A stretch of DNA of 64,000 nt from Roseburia hominis (GTDB taxonomy: Bacteria > Bacillota > Clostridia > Lachnospirales > Lachnospiraceae). Shown piece after piece: positions 40,894-50,107 of the stretch. Location: positions 4,154,001-4,218,000 of the forward strand of contig CP159990.1 of assembly GCA_040702975.1 (NCBI GenBank), in the 5' to 3' direction. The notes beneath the pieces are model-generated. The model did not search any database. It had not been told where the DNA came from and saw only the letters and a program-made list of their open reading frames with translations. Both the position numbers and the translations under genes were made by a program. Position 1 is the stretch's first letter; every line of letters begins with the position of its first letter.

Positions 40894-41072
40894 GTGTTTG
40901 TATCCAGTCCAGAATCGCTTGGCAATTCTGTTCCTGTTTACTGTTCTTAGGTTTCGAATCTTGTCGATTCAACGTTCTTGAAAATCTCTTTAAAGAATTT
41001 TCAGGGTTGTTGTCTATTATTTAATTATCAAAGTTCTTTGTGTTGCCTGCCGTCGTTTGCGACAGCTTTTAT

Positions 41073-41101
41073 AGCTTATCACATTCATTCGTGTTTGTCA
41101 A
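41073..41101 (-). promoter_or_regulatory. rRNA operon promoter, proximal
   Basis: TTGACA (41096-41101), a 17-base spacer and TAAGCT (41073-41078), followed by AAGCTGTCGCAAA at the start site. Confidence 0.8.
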
Positions 41102-41168
41102 CACTTTTTTAATTTTTTGTTTGTCACTTTTGATCAACGTTTGCATCTCTCTTTGCGACAGCTTATTT

Positions 41169-41197
41169 AGATTACCACATCTTTCGACGTGTGTCAA
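41169..41197 (-). promoter_or_regulatory. rRNA operon promoter, distal
   Basis: TTGACA (41192-41197), a 17-base spacer and TAATCT (41169-41174), again followed by AAGCTGTCGCAAA. The stretch 40894-41448 otherwise holds only the rRNA leader and AT-rich sequence. Confidence 0.85.
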
Positions 41198-41448
41198 CCA
41201 CTTTTTTACTTTTCTGAAAGATTTTTGATCCACTTTCTTGAGCCACAGCTCTTGTCTCATGAACTCCCATACTCAGCAACACCAATCATATCATCTCAAT
41301 TTAGAATTGTCAATATTATTTTTATTGTTTATTTACTTTGCACAATTCAGACAATTTTACTTTTTCTCGTTTCCCCGAAATAAAAAGGAGCCAAGAAGCA
41401 TTTTCATCTGCTCTCTTTGCCCCCCCCAGATCTTCTTGCTTATCCTTC

Positions 41449-42702
41449 TTACTCTTTCACCAACGTCCCATACTGTTCTTCTAACTGCCCGGCAAGGAGT
41501 GCCAGCTGCTGGCTTAATCGCGCATCATCCAACTCCCGAAGACGGTTTACCATTTCCTGAACGCCGTTTGTCATCTTCCTCTCTACCACCGTAGAAAAAT
41601 ACGCGCCGTCCAGCTGCTGGAAACTAAAAAGCACCTTCTCGTACACCGCTTCATCTGTCAAATTATAATTGCCCAAATACTCTTTCCATGCACTCTCCTG
41701 CACCGGCACGCCGTCTATTCCCAGCATCCCCTTCACGCGCGTATAATCCGCACCCAGCTTCTCCACCATCTTATCATTCAAAAACAACATCAAAAATTCA
41801 TATGCCAGCTCCTTTTCCTTGCATCCCATTCCTACCGCGCCATAAGCATCCACCGTCGCAAGCCTCTGCCCGGACGCGCTTGGAATCGCTTCCATATAGT
41901 CTGCACCTGCTGTAAAATAAGAATTGCACTGTGCGATATTTCCGACAAAATATTTGCCCGTGTCAACAACATCGCTTTCTATACGCTTCCGATAGATCTC
42001 CAACTGCTCTTCCACTATCCCACACCAGGCATTCTTGTCAAACAATACTTCTTTCTTTTCATAATCAACGGCCGGCTGGCACAAGCCGGGACTCGTAAGC
42101 ATAAGGGTTCCTGCCGCAATCACCTGCCTAAGCTCCTCGTCTTCTGCCGCCTTTGCATCAGCAAACCACTGCGTAAGTGTACCGGCAGTGAGCAACGTTC
42201 CTTCAGCCGTCTTTGCAAAGACATCATAATTACAGGAAAGTGGGATGACATACTGTCTCCCCTGAAACTGCCCGGCTTTTAGAAATTCCTTCTTGTAGCT
42301 TCCTTCTTCCCAGTAAACATCTTGTTCCATATATTTATCCAGTCCTGCAAACACACCGCTCTCCATCGTCTTAGGTAAACTGGCAAACAAGGACTCGGTT
42401 TCTTCTCGATTCGGCAAATCTCCCTGCAGCAGGAACACATCCGGTCCTTTCCCTGACATAGTTTCGGTTCGCAGCTTCTGCACTTTTGCTTCCCGCTCCT
42501 TAGCCTCTATCGGTAATACCTGCACTTCCACCTCCACGCCCTCATATTTCTTTCGGAAATAATCTGCCGCCTCACTGACCTGCTCTTTGTAAACAGCTTC
42601 CGTTACTACCTGCAGGGTAACTGCCTCGTTTTTCCTGCCACAGGCACACAAACCAGTTATGATACATCCTAGCAGAACAATTGTCATTCCTCTCCTTCTC
42701 AT
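41449..42702 (-). CDS. Extracellular solute-binding lipoprotein (carbohydrate type)
   Basis: A 417-residue family-1 solute-binding protein. The signal ends in GLCAC (lipobox-like). The segments AADYFRKKYEGVEVEVQVLP and GKGPDVFLLQGDLPN are typical. It is the last gene of a five-gene operon and overlaps the upstream membrane-protein gene by four bases. Ligand unknown; the position downstream of a lanthipeptide locus is unusual. Confidence 0.82.
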   Translation of the reverse strand: MRRRGMTIVLLGCIITGLCACGRKNEAVTLQVVTEAVYKEQVSEAADYFRKKYEGVEVEVQVLPIEAKEREAKVQKLRTETMSGKGPDVFLLQGDLPNREETESLFASLPKTMESGVFAGLDKYMEQDVYWEEGSYKKEFLKAGQFQGRQYVIPLSCNYDVFAKTAEGTLLTAGTLTQWFADAKAAEDEELRQVIAAGTLMLTSPGLCQPAVDYEKKEVLFDKNAWCGIVEEQLEIYRKRIESDVVDTGKYFVGNIAQCNSYFTAGADYMEAIPSASGQRLATVDAYGAVGMGCKEKELAYEFLMLFLNDKMVEKLGADYTRVKGMLGIDGVPVQESAWKEYLGNYNLTDEAVYEKVLFSFQQLDGAYFSTVVERKMTNGVQEMVNRLRELDDARLSQQLALLAGQLEEQYGTLVKE

Positions 42703-43562
42703 TTCTGCTTCCTCCTTCTTTGCTTTCTTACAGCAAACCTCCTCCCCTCGGCCATCGCAAGCCAGAAGGCAAGAACTGCAGCACTGCCTATTCCTATGAT
42801 TCGTATATACTCTGTCCGCATCGACTCATATGCCACCCGGTTCTCCCACCCATTCCCCATACAGGTAAAAAAATGACAAATCCGCTCCACATAGAAAGTC
42901 AGGTCAAATATCTGCTCCTCAGGAAGAAATTCCCTGGGGATGCGCAGGATCCCTGTTATGCCATATATCGTTGTCAGCAGGACTGTCAGAAATATCATCC
43001 CCTTAACCGCTTCTCCATACTTTCCATCTTGAAATGCCTGCAGCTTTTTCAAAATAGCACCAAAACAAAATAATAGCACCGGAAACAGCGCAGCTCCGAC
43101 AAACAACAGACCAATCTGTTTCACAAATCTACGGTGCAATGTCATGATATCCTTTTTCTCTTCGGTTACCGTCACCTGATCGCCCGCCTTCACCGGATAA
43201 GAAGAATAATAAATCACATCCAGCGGATTCAAATCCTCATCCCTTACTTCCGAAGCGTTCACTTCTATCTCATCCTGCGTCTCTTCCAACAGGTTGACCG
43301 GTTTTTCAAGAACCTGCCACTTTTCGCCGCCAAAAATCCCTTTTACTGTACGGACAGCACACACATACGTTATTCCTTCCCTCTCGATGATCGCAGATGC
43401 GGGAAACACACGGGTTTCCTCGTTCCCATTTTTACCCTGAATCCCTCTGGTTGTCTTCACATCAATTTGCATCATGTTCTCAATCCGGGCAGACAGCACG
43501 GTACATGTAGATAATAAAAGAAAAAGGATGCAGCCGATTTTCCATATCATTTCTTTTCTCAT
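42699..43562 (-). CDS. Membrane protein of unknown family in ABC operon
   Basis: A 287-residue protein I do not recognise. An N-terminal anchor (IGCILFLLLSTCTVL) is followed by an extracellular domain of about 120 residues, whose SAIIEREGITYVCAVR and YPVKAGDQVTV look like the beta-barrel part of membrane-fusion proteins. Three more hydrophobic segments follow (near residues 148-170, 185-207 and 250-268). It starts 4 bases after the permease stop and overlaps the binding-protein gene, so it is part of the transporter unit. Confidence 0.65.
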   Translation of the reverse strand: MRKEMIWKIGCILFLLLSTCTVLSARIENMMQIDVKTTRGIQGKNGNEETRVFPASAIIEREGITYVCAVRTVKGIFGGEKWQVLEKPVNLLEETQDEIEVNASEVRDEDLNPLDVIYYSSYPVKAGDQVTVTEEKKDIMTLHRRFVKQIGLLFVGAALFPVLLFCFGAILKKLQAFQDGKYGEAVKGMIFLTVLLTTIYGITGILRIPREFLPEEQIFDLTFYVERICHFFTCMGNGWENRVAYESMRTEYIRIIGIGSAAVLAFWLAMAEGRRFAVRKQRRRKQK

Positions 43563-43566
43563 AGTC

Positions 43567-44343
43567 TCAACTCCAAAATGCTTCTCCGATTCCCTCTACC
43601 AATTCCTGATTATAATAGAAGAATAACAATGTTACCGGTATTAAACAGAGAATTCCGCAGACCGACTGTACTGCAATGCTCTGATCTACTACACTCGCCA
43701 AAAAGACCGACAACGGATACTGCTCCGGTCCTTTCAGAAAAGTAATGGGCTGTTCTACCATATTCCAACTCTCCACAAAGCTCAGAACAAACAAAGTAAT
43801 CACCGCCGGTTTTGCGGCAGGAACCATGATTTGAAAGACGCCGGTCAACTTTCCCGCACCATCCAGGCTTGCCGCCTCCAGCCACTGTGCCGGTAAAGCA
43901 CGGAAGATAAACGTCATCCAGACCGTTCCGAAAGGCGCGAAAATCCCGGGGATGATCAGCGCCCACCAGGTATTTAAAAAATGCAGCTTATCCAGAAGAA
44001 TATAATTTGGCACCAACGTAACCTGAATCGGAAGCATCATGAACAATGCCAGCAATACAAGCCATACCCGCTTTCCTACAAACCGATACTGTGCAAATGC
44101 TACTCCCGCCATACAGCTCACCACAGTCTGTCCTGCCGCCACCGCGACAGACAGGCCGATACTTCTCCAAAACTTCATGAGATATCCCGGCGTTTCCAAA
44201 AATACCCGATAAAATCCCATCAAAGAGACGCCTTTGCCCGCTTCCGACAAAAAAGCACAGACTATCATATAGAAAACAGGAAGCAACATCACAAACGCCA
44301 GCAAATAAAAGAAACCATATCTCCTGTCTTTCTTCTTATCCAT
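43567..44343 (-). CDS. Carbohydrate-type ABC permease (UgpE/MalG-like)
   Basis: A 258-residue permease with six helices and the EAA-loop LEAASLDGAGKLTGVFQIMVP-like segment near residue 165. It overlaps the other permease by 8 bases. No ATPase gene is in this operon. Confidence 0.85.
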   Translation of the reverse strand: MDKKKDRRYGFFYLLAFVMLLPVFYMIVCAFLSEAGKGVSLMGFYRVFLETPGYLMKFWRSIGLSVAVAAGQTVVSCMAGVAFAQYRFVGKRVWLVLLALFMMLPIQVTLVPNYILLDKLHFLNTWWALIIPGIFAPFGTVWMTFIFRALPAQWLEAASLDGAGKLTGVFQIMVPAAKPAVITLFVLSFVESWNMVEQPITFLKGPEQYPLSVFLASVVDQSIAVQSVCGILCLIPVTLLFFYYNQELVEGIGEAFWS

Positions 44344-45193
44344 GCCGCTCCCTCCTTGTCACAAACCAGTAGATTCCACCTGCAAGCCCGGCAGATAGTA
44401 ACACCACCGTCATCATCACCACAGCGGCAGAAGAAATCTTCTGATAATTCAGATTCTGAAAGTTATTATTCATAAAATGCTGCAGTAGATAAATGCTTTC
44501 ATCCGGATAATTTCCTCCGATCAAAAACGCTTCCTTGTAGCATTTAAAAGAATTCATCACCGCAAGCAAAAGCTGAAACAAAATCACAGGGCGAATCAAA
44601 GGCAGAGTAATATCCCAAAAACACGCCCATTTCCCCGCCCCAAAAAGGTTCGCATTCTCATAGTAGTTTTTCGGAATCATCTTAAGCCGCGCGTAAAAGA
44701 TCAGCACATGATATCCCATATATTTCCACCAGTATAGAATGCAGAGAACGAAAAAAGCCGCAGAAGAGTGAAACCAGTCCTTCCCTTCCCGCCCCAAAAA
44801 CGAACGCATTACATTTATCACTCCCGTCTCTCCCCAAAGCATCTGCATCCCCATGATTACAGAGGCAATGGGCAGAACCATCGGATAAAAATATGCAAGG
44901 CGCAGGAAATGAACTCCTCTGGTAATTCTCTGCAGCATCACGGCAAGTCCCAGCGACCCCGCCAAAATCACAGGCACACTGACTAAAAGGAAACGAAACG
45001 TGTTCTTCATTGCCAGCAGAAACATCTCGTTCCCCAATAATTCCTCAAAATTCGCCATTCCCACAAACTCACGCTGCCCGATTCCAAAAGAGACCGAATA
45101 CCACAGTGTAATCAGGAATGGGAGAAAATAGAATATAACAAATCCGGCAAGAGCCGGAAGTGCCAGAAGTAATCCTCCGTTTTTCTTTCTCAT
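44336..45193 (-). CDS. Carbohydrate-type ABC permease (UgpA/MalF-like)
   Basis: A 285-residue permease with six helices and the EAA-like loop YENANLFGAGKWACFWDITL. It begins 11 bases after the stop of a secreted protein gene, so the two should be co-transcribed. It lacks a dedicated ATPase; UgpC at 33993-35123 is a possible partner. Confidence 0.85.
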   Translation of the reverse strand: MRKKNGGLLLALPALAGFVIFYFLPFLITLWYSVSFGIGQREFVGMANFEELLGNEMFLLAMKNTFRFLLVSVPVILAGSLGLAVMLQRITRGVHFLRLAYFYPMVLPIASVIMGMQMLWGETGVINVMRSFLGREGKDWFHSSAAFFVLCILYWWKYMGYHVLIFYARLKMIPKNYYENANLFGAGKWACFWDITLPLIRPVILFQLLLAVMNSFKCYKEAFLIGGNYPDESIYLLQHFMNNNFQNLNYQKISSAAVVMMTVVLLSAGLAGGIYWFVTRRERHG

Positions 45194-45204
45194 AAGCTGT
45201 CCTC

Positions 45205-45828
45205 TTATTCCAGGAACTCCGAGGTTGTATATGCAAATGTCTCATCCAACAGATATTTGTACTTTCTTTTTCCATACTGTGATTTTCCAATTTCCGAAAA
45301 TTTCGCATTATTATCCAAATTATTATTTTTTGTTTCTAACACAATTTCCCCCAGCACATCCATGTATATCAAATCTTCCGATTCTTTTCTTAACGAATAA
45401 TTAATATTTTCACTATATAGATCAGCATCCCCTGTAAGACTTATCGAGCTATAAACCGACTCGCCAAATGCGACATTCTCATTTTTTTCCATATCAACTA
45501 CGACTTCTGCCAACAAACTTCCCACTATTTCTATCCCATTTCCAATACGCTTCTTATTAGGTATCTTTACATAATGCAAATGATAGCTTTCATCTGACAA
45601 ATAGCTGTTTTCTTTATTTATCTGTTCTAATAACTCTGCTGCCTGGACCTGCGAAAGATTATATACCTGGGCATAGGCCTGCGTAAATTCGTCTTTTGTT
45701 ATCTGCACCACGCCCTGGTTCATCTCACTTTCCTGGTGCTGCAATGCTGAATTACTATTCCATATACCAACAAGAACGATAAATAGAATACTACTGACTA
45801 ATATAGCGAATAATCTTTTTTTCTTCAT
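45205..45828 (-). CDS. Secreted/anchored protein, paralogue 2 of an unknown family
   Basis: A 207-residue protein of no family I know. A hydrophobic segment at residues 6-25 anchors or exports it. It is paralogous to the product of 46090-46710: both have an ITxxEF...A helix pair near residue 45, then IYMDVLGEI and KYKYLLDETF near the C-terminus. The start at 45828 has AAGGAGG; the leader TTGTACAAGGAGG is shared with the paralogue. It is followed 11 bases later by an ABC permease gene. Confidence 0.7.
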   Translation of the reverse strand: MKKKRLFAILVSSILFIVLVGIWNSNSALQHQESEMNQGVVQITKDEFTQAYAQVYNLSQVQAAELLEQINKENSYLSDESYHLHYVKIPNKKRIGNGIEIVGSLLAEVVVDMEKNENVAFGESVYSSISLTGDADLYSENINYSLRKESEDLIYMDVLGEIVLETKNNNLDNNAKFSEIGKSQYGKRKYKYLLDETFAYTTSEFLE

Positions 45829-46089
45829 ATCTTCATTCCTCCTTGTACAATTCATAGATAAGATTAATGCTTTTTCAGATATCTACAATGATTGTTTCCA
45901 TTAACGCAGACTTGGAACCTACCAATCAGTGCAACTGTTCTTGCAAGCCAATGCGCGAATCTTTACGGCTTTCGATATATCTATTTTACAACAAACATAT
46001 CAGGCGACTTCTAATACTTAAAAGCCGTCTGATATATAATAATTAAACTAATTTATAAACTTATTTGCTAACATTCGTTTCTTATAAAA

Positions 46090-46710
46090 CTATGGTGTAA
46101 AAGTAAAAGTTGTATCTACCAAATACTTATATCTTGTAGTTCCTGACACTCCTGTTCCTACAGTAACAAACCCCCCTCCAGATATTTCAGTAGTAGTAAC
46201 CATATCAAAATAAATTTCTCCCAACACATCCATATAGATGATACTCTGCGACGGGTGTCTCATATTAATGGACCCACTATAGTTATATAATGTGGCTTCT
46301 CCTCCCGTAGTCAAATGCTTTGTAGCTATAGTGCCAAAACCCACTCTTCTTCCACTCGTTGTTTCCGTTATAACCTCAACCTTGATACGTGCAACTAAGG
46401 TGGCACCATAACCTATATTTTTTGTCCGGGTTAATGTCTCATATCGTATTGTATATAGTGGTGCTCTTGCATTCAGCATCGGGTTTTTCGCATGTTCATC
46501 AGCGACATACTCTTGTGCTTCTTCATATGATATACCCTTTTCCTCAGCTACAGCTTTCAAAAACTCTTCTTCCGTAATCTCTTCTCTAACCAAAATTTCA
46601 TCATTTTCAATAATACACTCAAGATTATCCTCACCTGCTACTGCACTCATTGTTGTGTAAAATACCAAAAGACTGCACATTATTATCAATCCCTTAATTC
46701 GCCTTTTCAT
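46090..46710 (-). CDS. Secreted protein, paralogue 1 of an unknown family
   Basis: A 206-residue protein with a clear signal peptide ending near TTMSAVAGED. Then an acidic helical part (ITEEEFLKAVAEEKGISYEE) and a Thr/Gly-rich, beta-type C-terminal domain with IYMDVLGEI and RYKYLVDTTF. I chose 46710, with AGGAGG at 7 bases; the ATG two codons earlier is too close. A LytTR-type promoter at the lanM stop drives it. It may be an immunity or sensing protein; this is inference. Confidence 0.7.
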   Translation of the reverse strand: MKRRIKGLIIMCSLLVFYTTMSAVAGEDNLECIIENDEILVREEITEEEFLKAVAEEKGISYEEAQEYVADEHAKNPMLNARAPLYTIRYETLTRTKNIGYGATLVARIKVEVITETTSGRRVGFGTIATKHLTTGGEATLYNYSGSINMRHPSQSIIYMDVLGEIYFDMVTTTEISGGGFVTVGTGVSGTTRYKYLVDTTFTFTP

Positions 46711-46774
46711 AGTCATACCTCCTTGTACAATTTCAGTTTCTTTAGAATGTCGACACTCTTTATAACTTGTTTAT

Positions 46775-46843
46775 AGTCTATTACCATTTTCTTCCAGCTT
46801 CAACCCTTTGACCTCGAGCGGTAGTAAATCTGGTCCTAAACGG
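46775..46843 (-). promoter_or_regulatory. LytTR-type promoter overlapping the lanM stop
   Basis: CGTTTAG (46836-46842) and CGCTCGA (46814-46820) are repeats 22 bases apart. Then TTGAAG as -35, 17 bases, and TAGACT (46775-46780) as -10. The layout matches the promoter upstream of the response regulator base for base in spacing. Confidence 0.75.
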
Positions 46844-49800
46844 TATCTCTAATTTCATTTTCGATGCATTCCGATAAGGCATACGCCACCCCACTCCATC
46901 CATTCATCAGCCCATAGCACACCCTTTCCTGATGCAACATCTCCAGACAATTTCCGTTGACTGCATCCGTCAACACTTCTTCAAACCTGTTCCAAAGTTC
47001 CCATATTTCTTCGCTCTTTCCCCATTTCGCTGCCTGCTTTAACATAAGCATATTTCCGCAAGTACCATGACATAAGCACCAACTGTCTCTGATGGGGTAT
47101 TCAAAAAGTGTCTGCAAAGCCCTTTCTGCGTCTTGGTAAATGGTATTCTCCAGCTCTGTACCCTGAACATATTCCATACATTCCAACCGGGATAACAGAA
47201 TCCCAGCTGCGCCATGACACCAGGCAACCGCCCCCGGTTTGTCCTGCTCTATACCTGTTCCACCTTCCACCCGTACATCTCTCCAATTTCTGATTCTTTC
47301 GTCATATAATCGGTCCTCATATTGCAAAATCTTCTTGGCGGTGTTCAGATATTGTTGTTCTCCCGTATCGTTCCACATCTGTAGGAAGGGCAGTAGTATT
47401 CCGCTGTTTCCGTGCGCCATTCCTGCCATGGGCGGCAGGTTTTCTTCCACAATCCACCCCATTCCTTCCTCTACATCCACCGCGGCTTTTTCCAGTAATC
47501 TTAAAGCCTCTTGCGCCTGTTTCTTATAATGCTTCTCTCCCGTCTCCTCATACAAAAACAGAAAAACTCTTGCCGCCCCTGCATTTCCATATAACAAATC
47601 ATAAGTGGTATCCTGTTCTAATATCCGTTCCACAATCCGACTATGTTTTTCCGCATATACCAGATATTTTTCCTGTTTTTCTATCCGATAAAGCAGAAGA
47701 TATGCATATACAATCGAACTTTCTCCTTCATACATTCCGGTAGATGTTGATTGTAGTTTCCTTTTTTCACAAAGACAGTCATCCGTGTATGCAAAGAGCT
47801 TTTTGTCCAACAAGGCTATTATTTCACCTGCTTTTTTTCTGGTATCCACTTTCCTGATTTGATGAAAAAATACCGCCATGCCCGCTATCCCGCTGTAAAA
47901 ATAGAGATTCACCGGCCGCACTTCCCAATTCTGTCTGCTAAATGCCGCCAGTTCGATACCATACCAACTTACGTCTGTTCTTTCTTTGTTAAAAATCGCC
48001 GCCTGGTAAATCCTATCCACCAGTTTTTCAAGGGCCGCCCTTTTTTCTGCTACTTCCACTTTTCTCCTGTTCGCACATTTTTTCGAAAGCCAGGCATTTC
48101 GATGACGCACGCGGTTATGAAGCTGTCTCTTTTTATCCGGCATCAGTTCCATAGACAAACGGATAAAGTCACACTGTCGTTCCATATCTTCCGGATTCAA
48201 AAATTCCACTTTATCAAAAACCCATTCTATCACCGGCGTCTCAAAGTAGTCCTTGATTCTCTTTCCTCGAAAATCTTGTAAATCTTTCGATTTCAAATTA
48301 TAGCGAAAATAAGGGATGTCACCATTTACCATATCTTGAATCTCACTCATTATCACCTGTCTGTTCTTCTCTTCCTGTCTCCTTCCGAGCCACATACTGT
48401 GTAGAAAAAGTTCTCTCTTTGCTCCATCTCGCAGAAGCTCGGGGTGATAAGAGGCAGAAAGAAGCATGGCATAACGCTGCGTATCCGCTGCCAAATATCT
48501 GCTGGCAGAAATACTCAATCGTGTGATTTTTTGCTTAAACTCTTCCTTGTCCCTGAGCACCGCATCATATGCTTTCACGAATCCCCGAATTAATGCGTCC
48601 CCATACTCTGCCGGATTGCAAAACACTCCGTTCAGAGTGGCCAAATTATCATTTTTCTCTGTTTTGGGATAAAGATAACAAATCTTCATCTCAGAAGTTT
48701 TGGGGTGTTCCACAACCGGAATCCGGAAGGGATAGACCTGCCCCTCCATTCCTCCAAGAGCACTTGCATTCACACCTTTCCCATCCTGCTTCCACACATA
48801 AAAGGGCAATAGTCCTGTGTAGAGAACGGAATGAGACAATTGGTAAACGATTTCTTCTTCTCCCGTACTTCTCCGATACGTTCCCGGAAGCTGAATCAGA
48901 GTTTCCAAATCTATCAAAACCGGATATGCACCGGCGGCAATCAAATTTTCGCTATGCAAGTCTTTTGTACCCAGCACATAGGCAAGGAACAACTGTACTC
49001 CCAGCCGTTCATAATACGCTGCCAGTTCCCCTTCGCTTTTGCACGCTGCTTTTTTTATCACACTGCACCAACTGTGGGTGGATGTGCTGTGGATATCATA
49101 TTGTCTCTGGTCAATTCCTGTTTTTTTTGCAAACCATTCAAGCAGCTCCTGATGGCACAATTCATTCTCCATGGGGCGGGGCTTGTACATCAATTCCTCT
49201 CCATTTTCCAAGAGAACTTTTGCTACCTGTCGTCCCCCCTGGTGGGTATCTCCCGAAGTCAGCCGGATACTTGCTATACGCGGAACTTCCCTTTCCGTTT
49301 CATAATAATGGACAATTTCCGCAAAGAATTCTGTTTTCCTCCTTACTTCCATTTCCATACATCTGCAAAGTACCGGGTACTCCTTTAGAATCCCCCTGCA
49401 ATAAGACGTATCAGAAAGCAGCTCCTCACAAAAGAAATCATACTCTGCTTCTTTACTTGCCCCTTTTAGATTTCCCTCCTCCTTCTCCCGATGCAATCGC
49501 TCTATCATCGTGCGCATACAGATTGTCTCCAACGCTCTGCCCAGCGCTTCCTGATAATCTTCCATACATTCCGGCGTCCAACAAGGAGATGTTTTTATAT
49601 TCTCCTTTAGTGCCCCGGCACCGGATTTTAAAAAAGGGAACAGAAAGTTGTAAAACAAATAGTCCCCCTTCTCCTTTGTCCGCTCCCAATGCAACAGATT
49701 CCTGTCTGCCTCTCCCCATTCCTGTCTGCTCACCCGAAAGGGTATATCATGAAGATAGCCATAAACAGAAGGTTCTTCCCCGATTTTATGCATCACATCT

Positions 49801-49901
49801 TCTCCTAAAAGTTCCGTCCAATAACGTAGCTTGTCACGATTTTTCTTTCCTTCTCCCTGGTATATCCGTTCAAAAAGATAACTCTTCTTCTCTTCCTTCA
49901 T
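46836..49901 (-). CDS. lanM: Type 2 lanthipeptide synthetase LanM
   Basis: A 1021-residue bifunctional enzyme that dehydrates Ser/Thr and forms thioether rings. The N-terminal dehydratase domain has GDTHQGG (217-223), KPRPM (240-244), KDLHSEN (313-319) and DLETL (331-335). The C-terminal LanC-like cyclase has the zinc ligands in WCHG (894-897) and CLCHG (942-946). All known key residues are present, so it should be active. It lies 50 bases after the precursor gene. No LanT, LanP or LanFEG is in the window. Confidence 0.95.
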   Translation of the reverse strand: MKEEKKSYLFERIYQGEGKKNRDKLRYWTELLGEDVMHKIGEEPSVYGYLHDIPFRVSRQEWGEADRNLLHWERTKEKGDYLFYNFLFPFLKSGAGALKENIKTSPCWTPECMEDYQEALGRALETICMRTMIERLHREKEEGNLKGASKEAEYDFFCEELLSDTSYCRGILKEYPVLCRCMEMEVRRKTEFFAEIVHYYETEREVPRIASIRLTSGDTHQGGRQVAKVLLENGEELMYKPRPMENELCHQELLEWFAKKTGIDQRQYDIHSTSTHSWCSVIKKAACKSEGELAAYYERLGVQLFLAYVLGTKDLHSENLIAAGAYPVLIDLETLIQLPGTYRRSTGEEEIVYQLSHSVLYTGLLPFYVWKQDGKGVNASALGGMEGQVYPFRIPVVEHPKTSEMKICYLYPKTEKNDNLATLNGVFCNPAEYGDALIRGFVKAYDAVLRDKEEFKQKITRLSISASRYLAADTQRYAMLLSASYHPELLRDGAKRELFLHSMWLGRRQEEKNRQVIMSEIQDMVNGDIPYFRYNLKSKDLQDFRGKRIKDYFETPVIEWVFDKVEFLNPEDMERQCDFIRLSMELMPDKKRQLHNRVRHRNAWLSKKCANRRKVEVAEKRAALEKLVDRIYQAAIFNKERTDVSWYGIELAAFSRQNWEVRPVNLYFYSGIAGMAVFFHQIRKVDTRKKAGEIIALLDKKLFAYTDDCLCEKRKLQSTSTGMYEGESSIVYAYLLLYRIEKQEKYLVYAEKHSRIVERILEQDTTYDLLYGNAGAARVFLFLYEETGEKHYKKQAQEALRLLEKAAVDVEEGMGWIVEENLPPMAGMAHGNSGILLPFLQMWNDTGEQQYLNTAKKILQYEDRLYDERIRNWRDVRVEGGTGIEQDKPGAVAWCHGAAGILLSRLECMEYVQGTELENTIYQDAERALQTLFEYPIRDSWCLCHGTCGNMLMLKQAAKWGKSEEIWELWNRFEEVLTDAVNGNCLEMLHQERVCYGLMNGWSGVAYALSECIENEIRDTV

Positions 49902-49951
49902 CTTTCCTCCTTAAAAAGCGAACCTTTCCACAGAAAGATTCGCCTTCCTCT

Positions 49952-50107
49952 TTAACAGCAATAAATTGTTAAAAAAACTCCACATTTCGCAGTATGGGTA
50001 GCACTCATCTCGCTACCTCCCTCCTCGGGTATCAATTTTCTAAATTCTTTCAGTTCCTCTCTCAAATCACCTGTGTTTTTGTTTGCTTCTTTCCTACTTA
50101 ATCTCAT
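49952..50107 (-). CDS. lanA: Lanthipeptide precursor (51 residues)
   Basis: A short peptide whose leader is charged (LREELKEFRKLIPEEGG) and ends in a double glycine at residues 30-31. The 20-residue putative core begins SEMSATHTAK and ends CGVFLTIYCC. It has two Ser, three Thr and three Cys, so up to three thioether rings. The ATG at 50107 has GAGGAGG; this start overlaps the end of the histidine kinase gene by 14 bases. The core does not match lacticin 481, mersacidin or nisin types that I remember. Confidence 0.85.
   Translation of the reverse strand: MRLSRKEANKNTGDLREELKEFRKLIPEEGGSEMSATHTAKCGVFLTIYCC

Noticed and set aside
48569..49972. Plus-strand frame of 467 codons opposite lanM
   Set aside because: An antisense shadow of lanM; Pro/Ser/Leu-rich with no domain or ribosome site.
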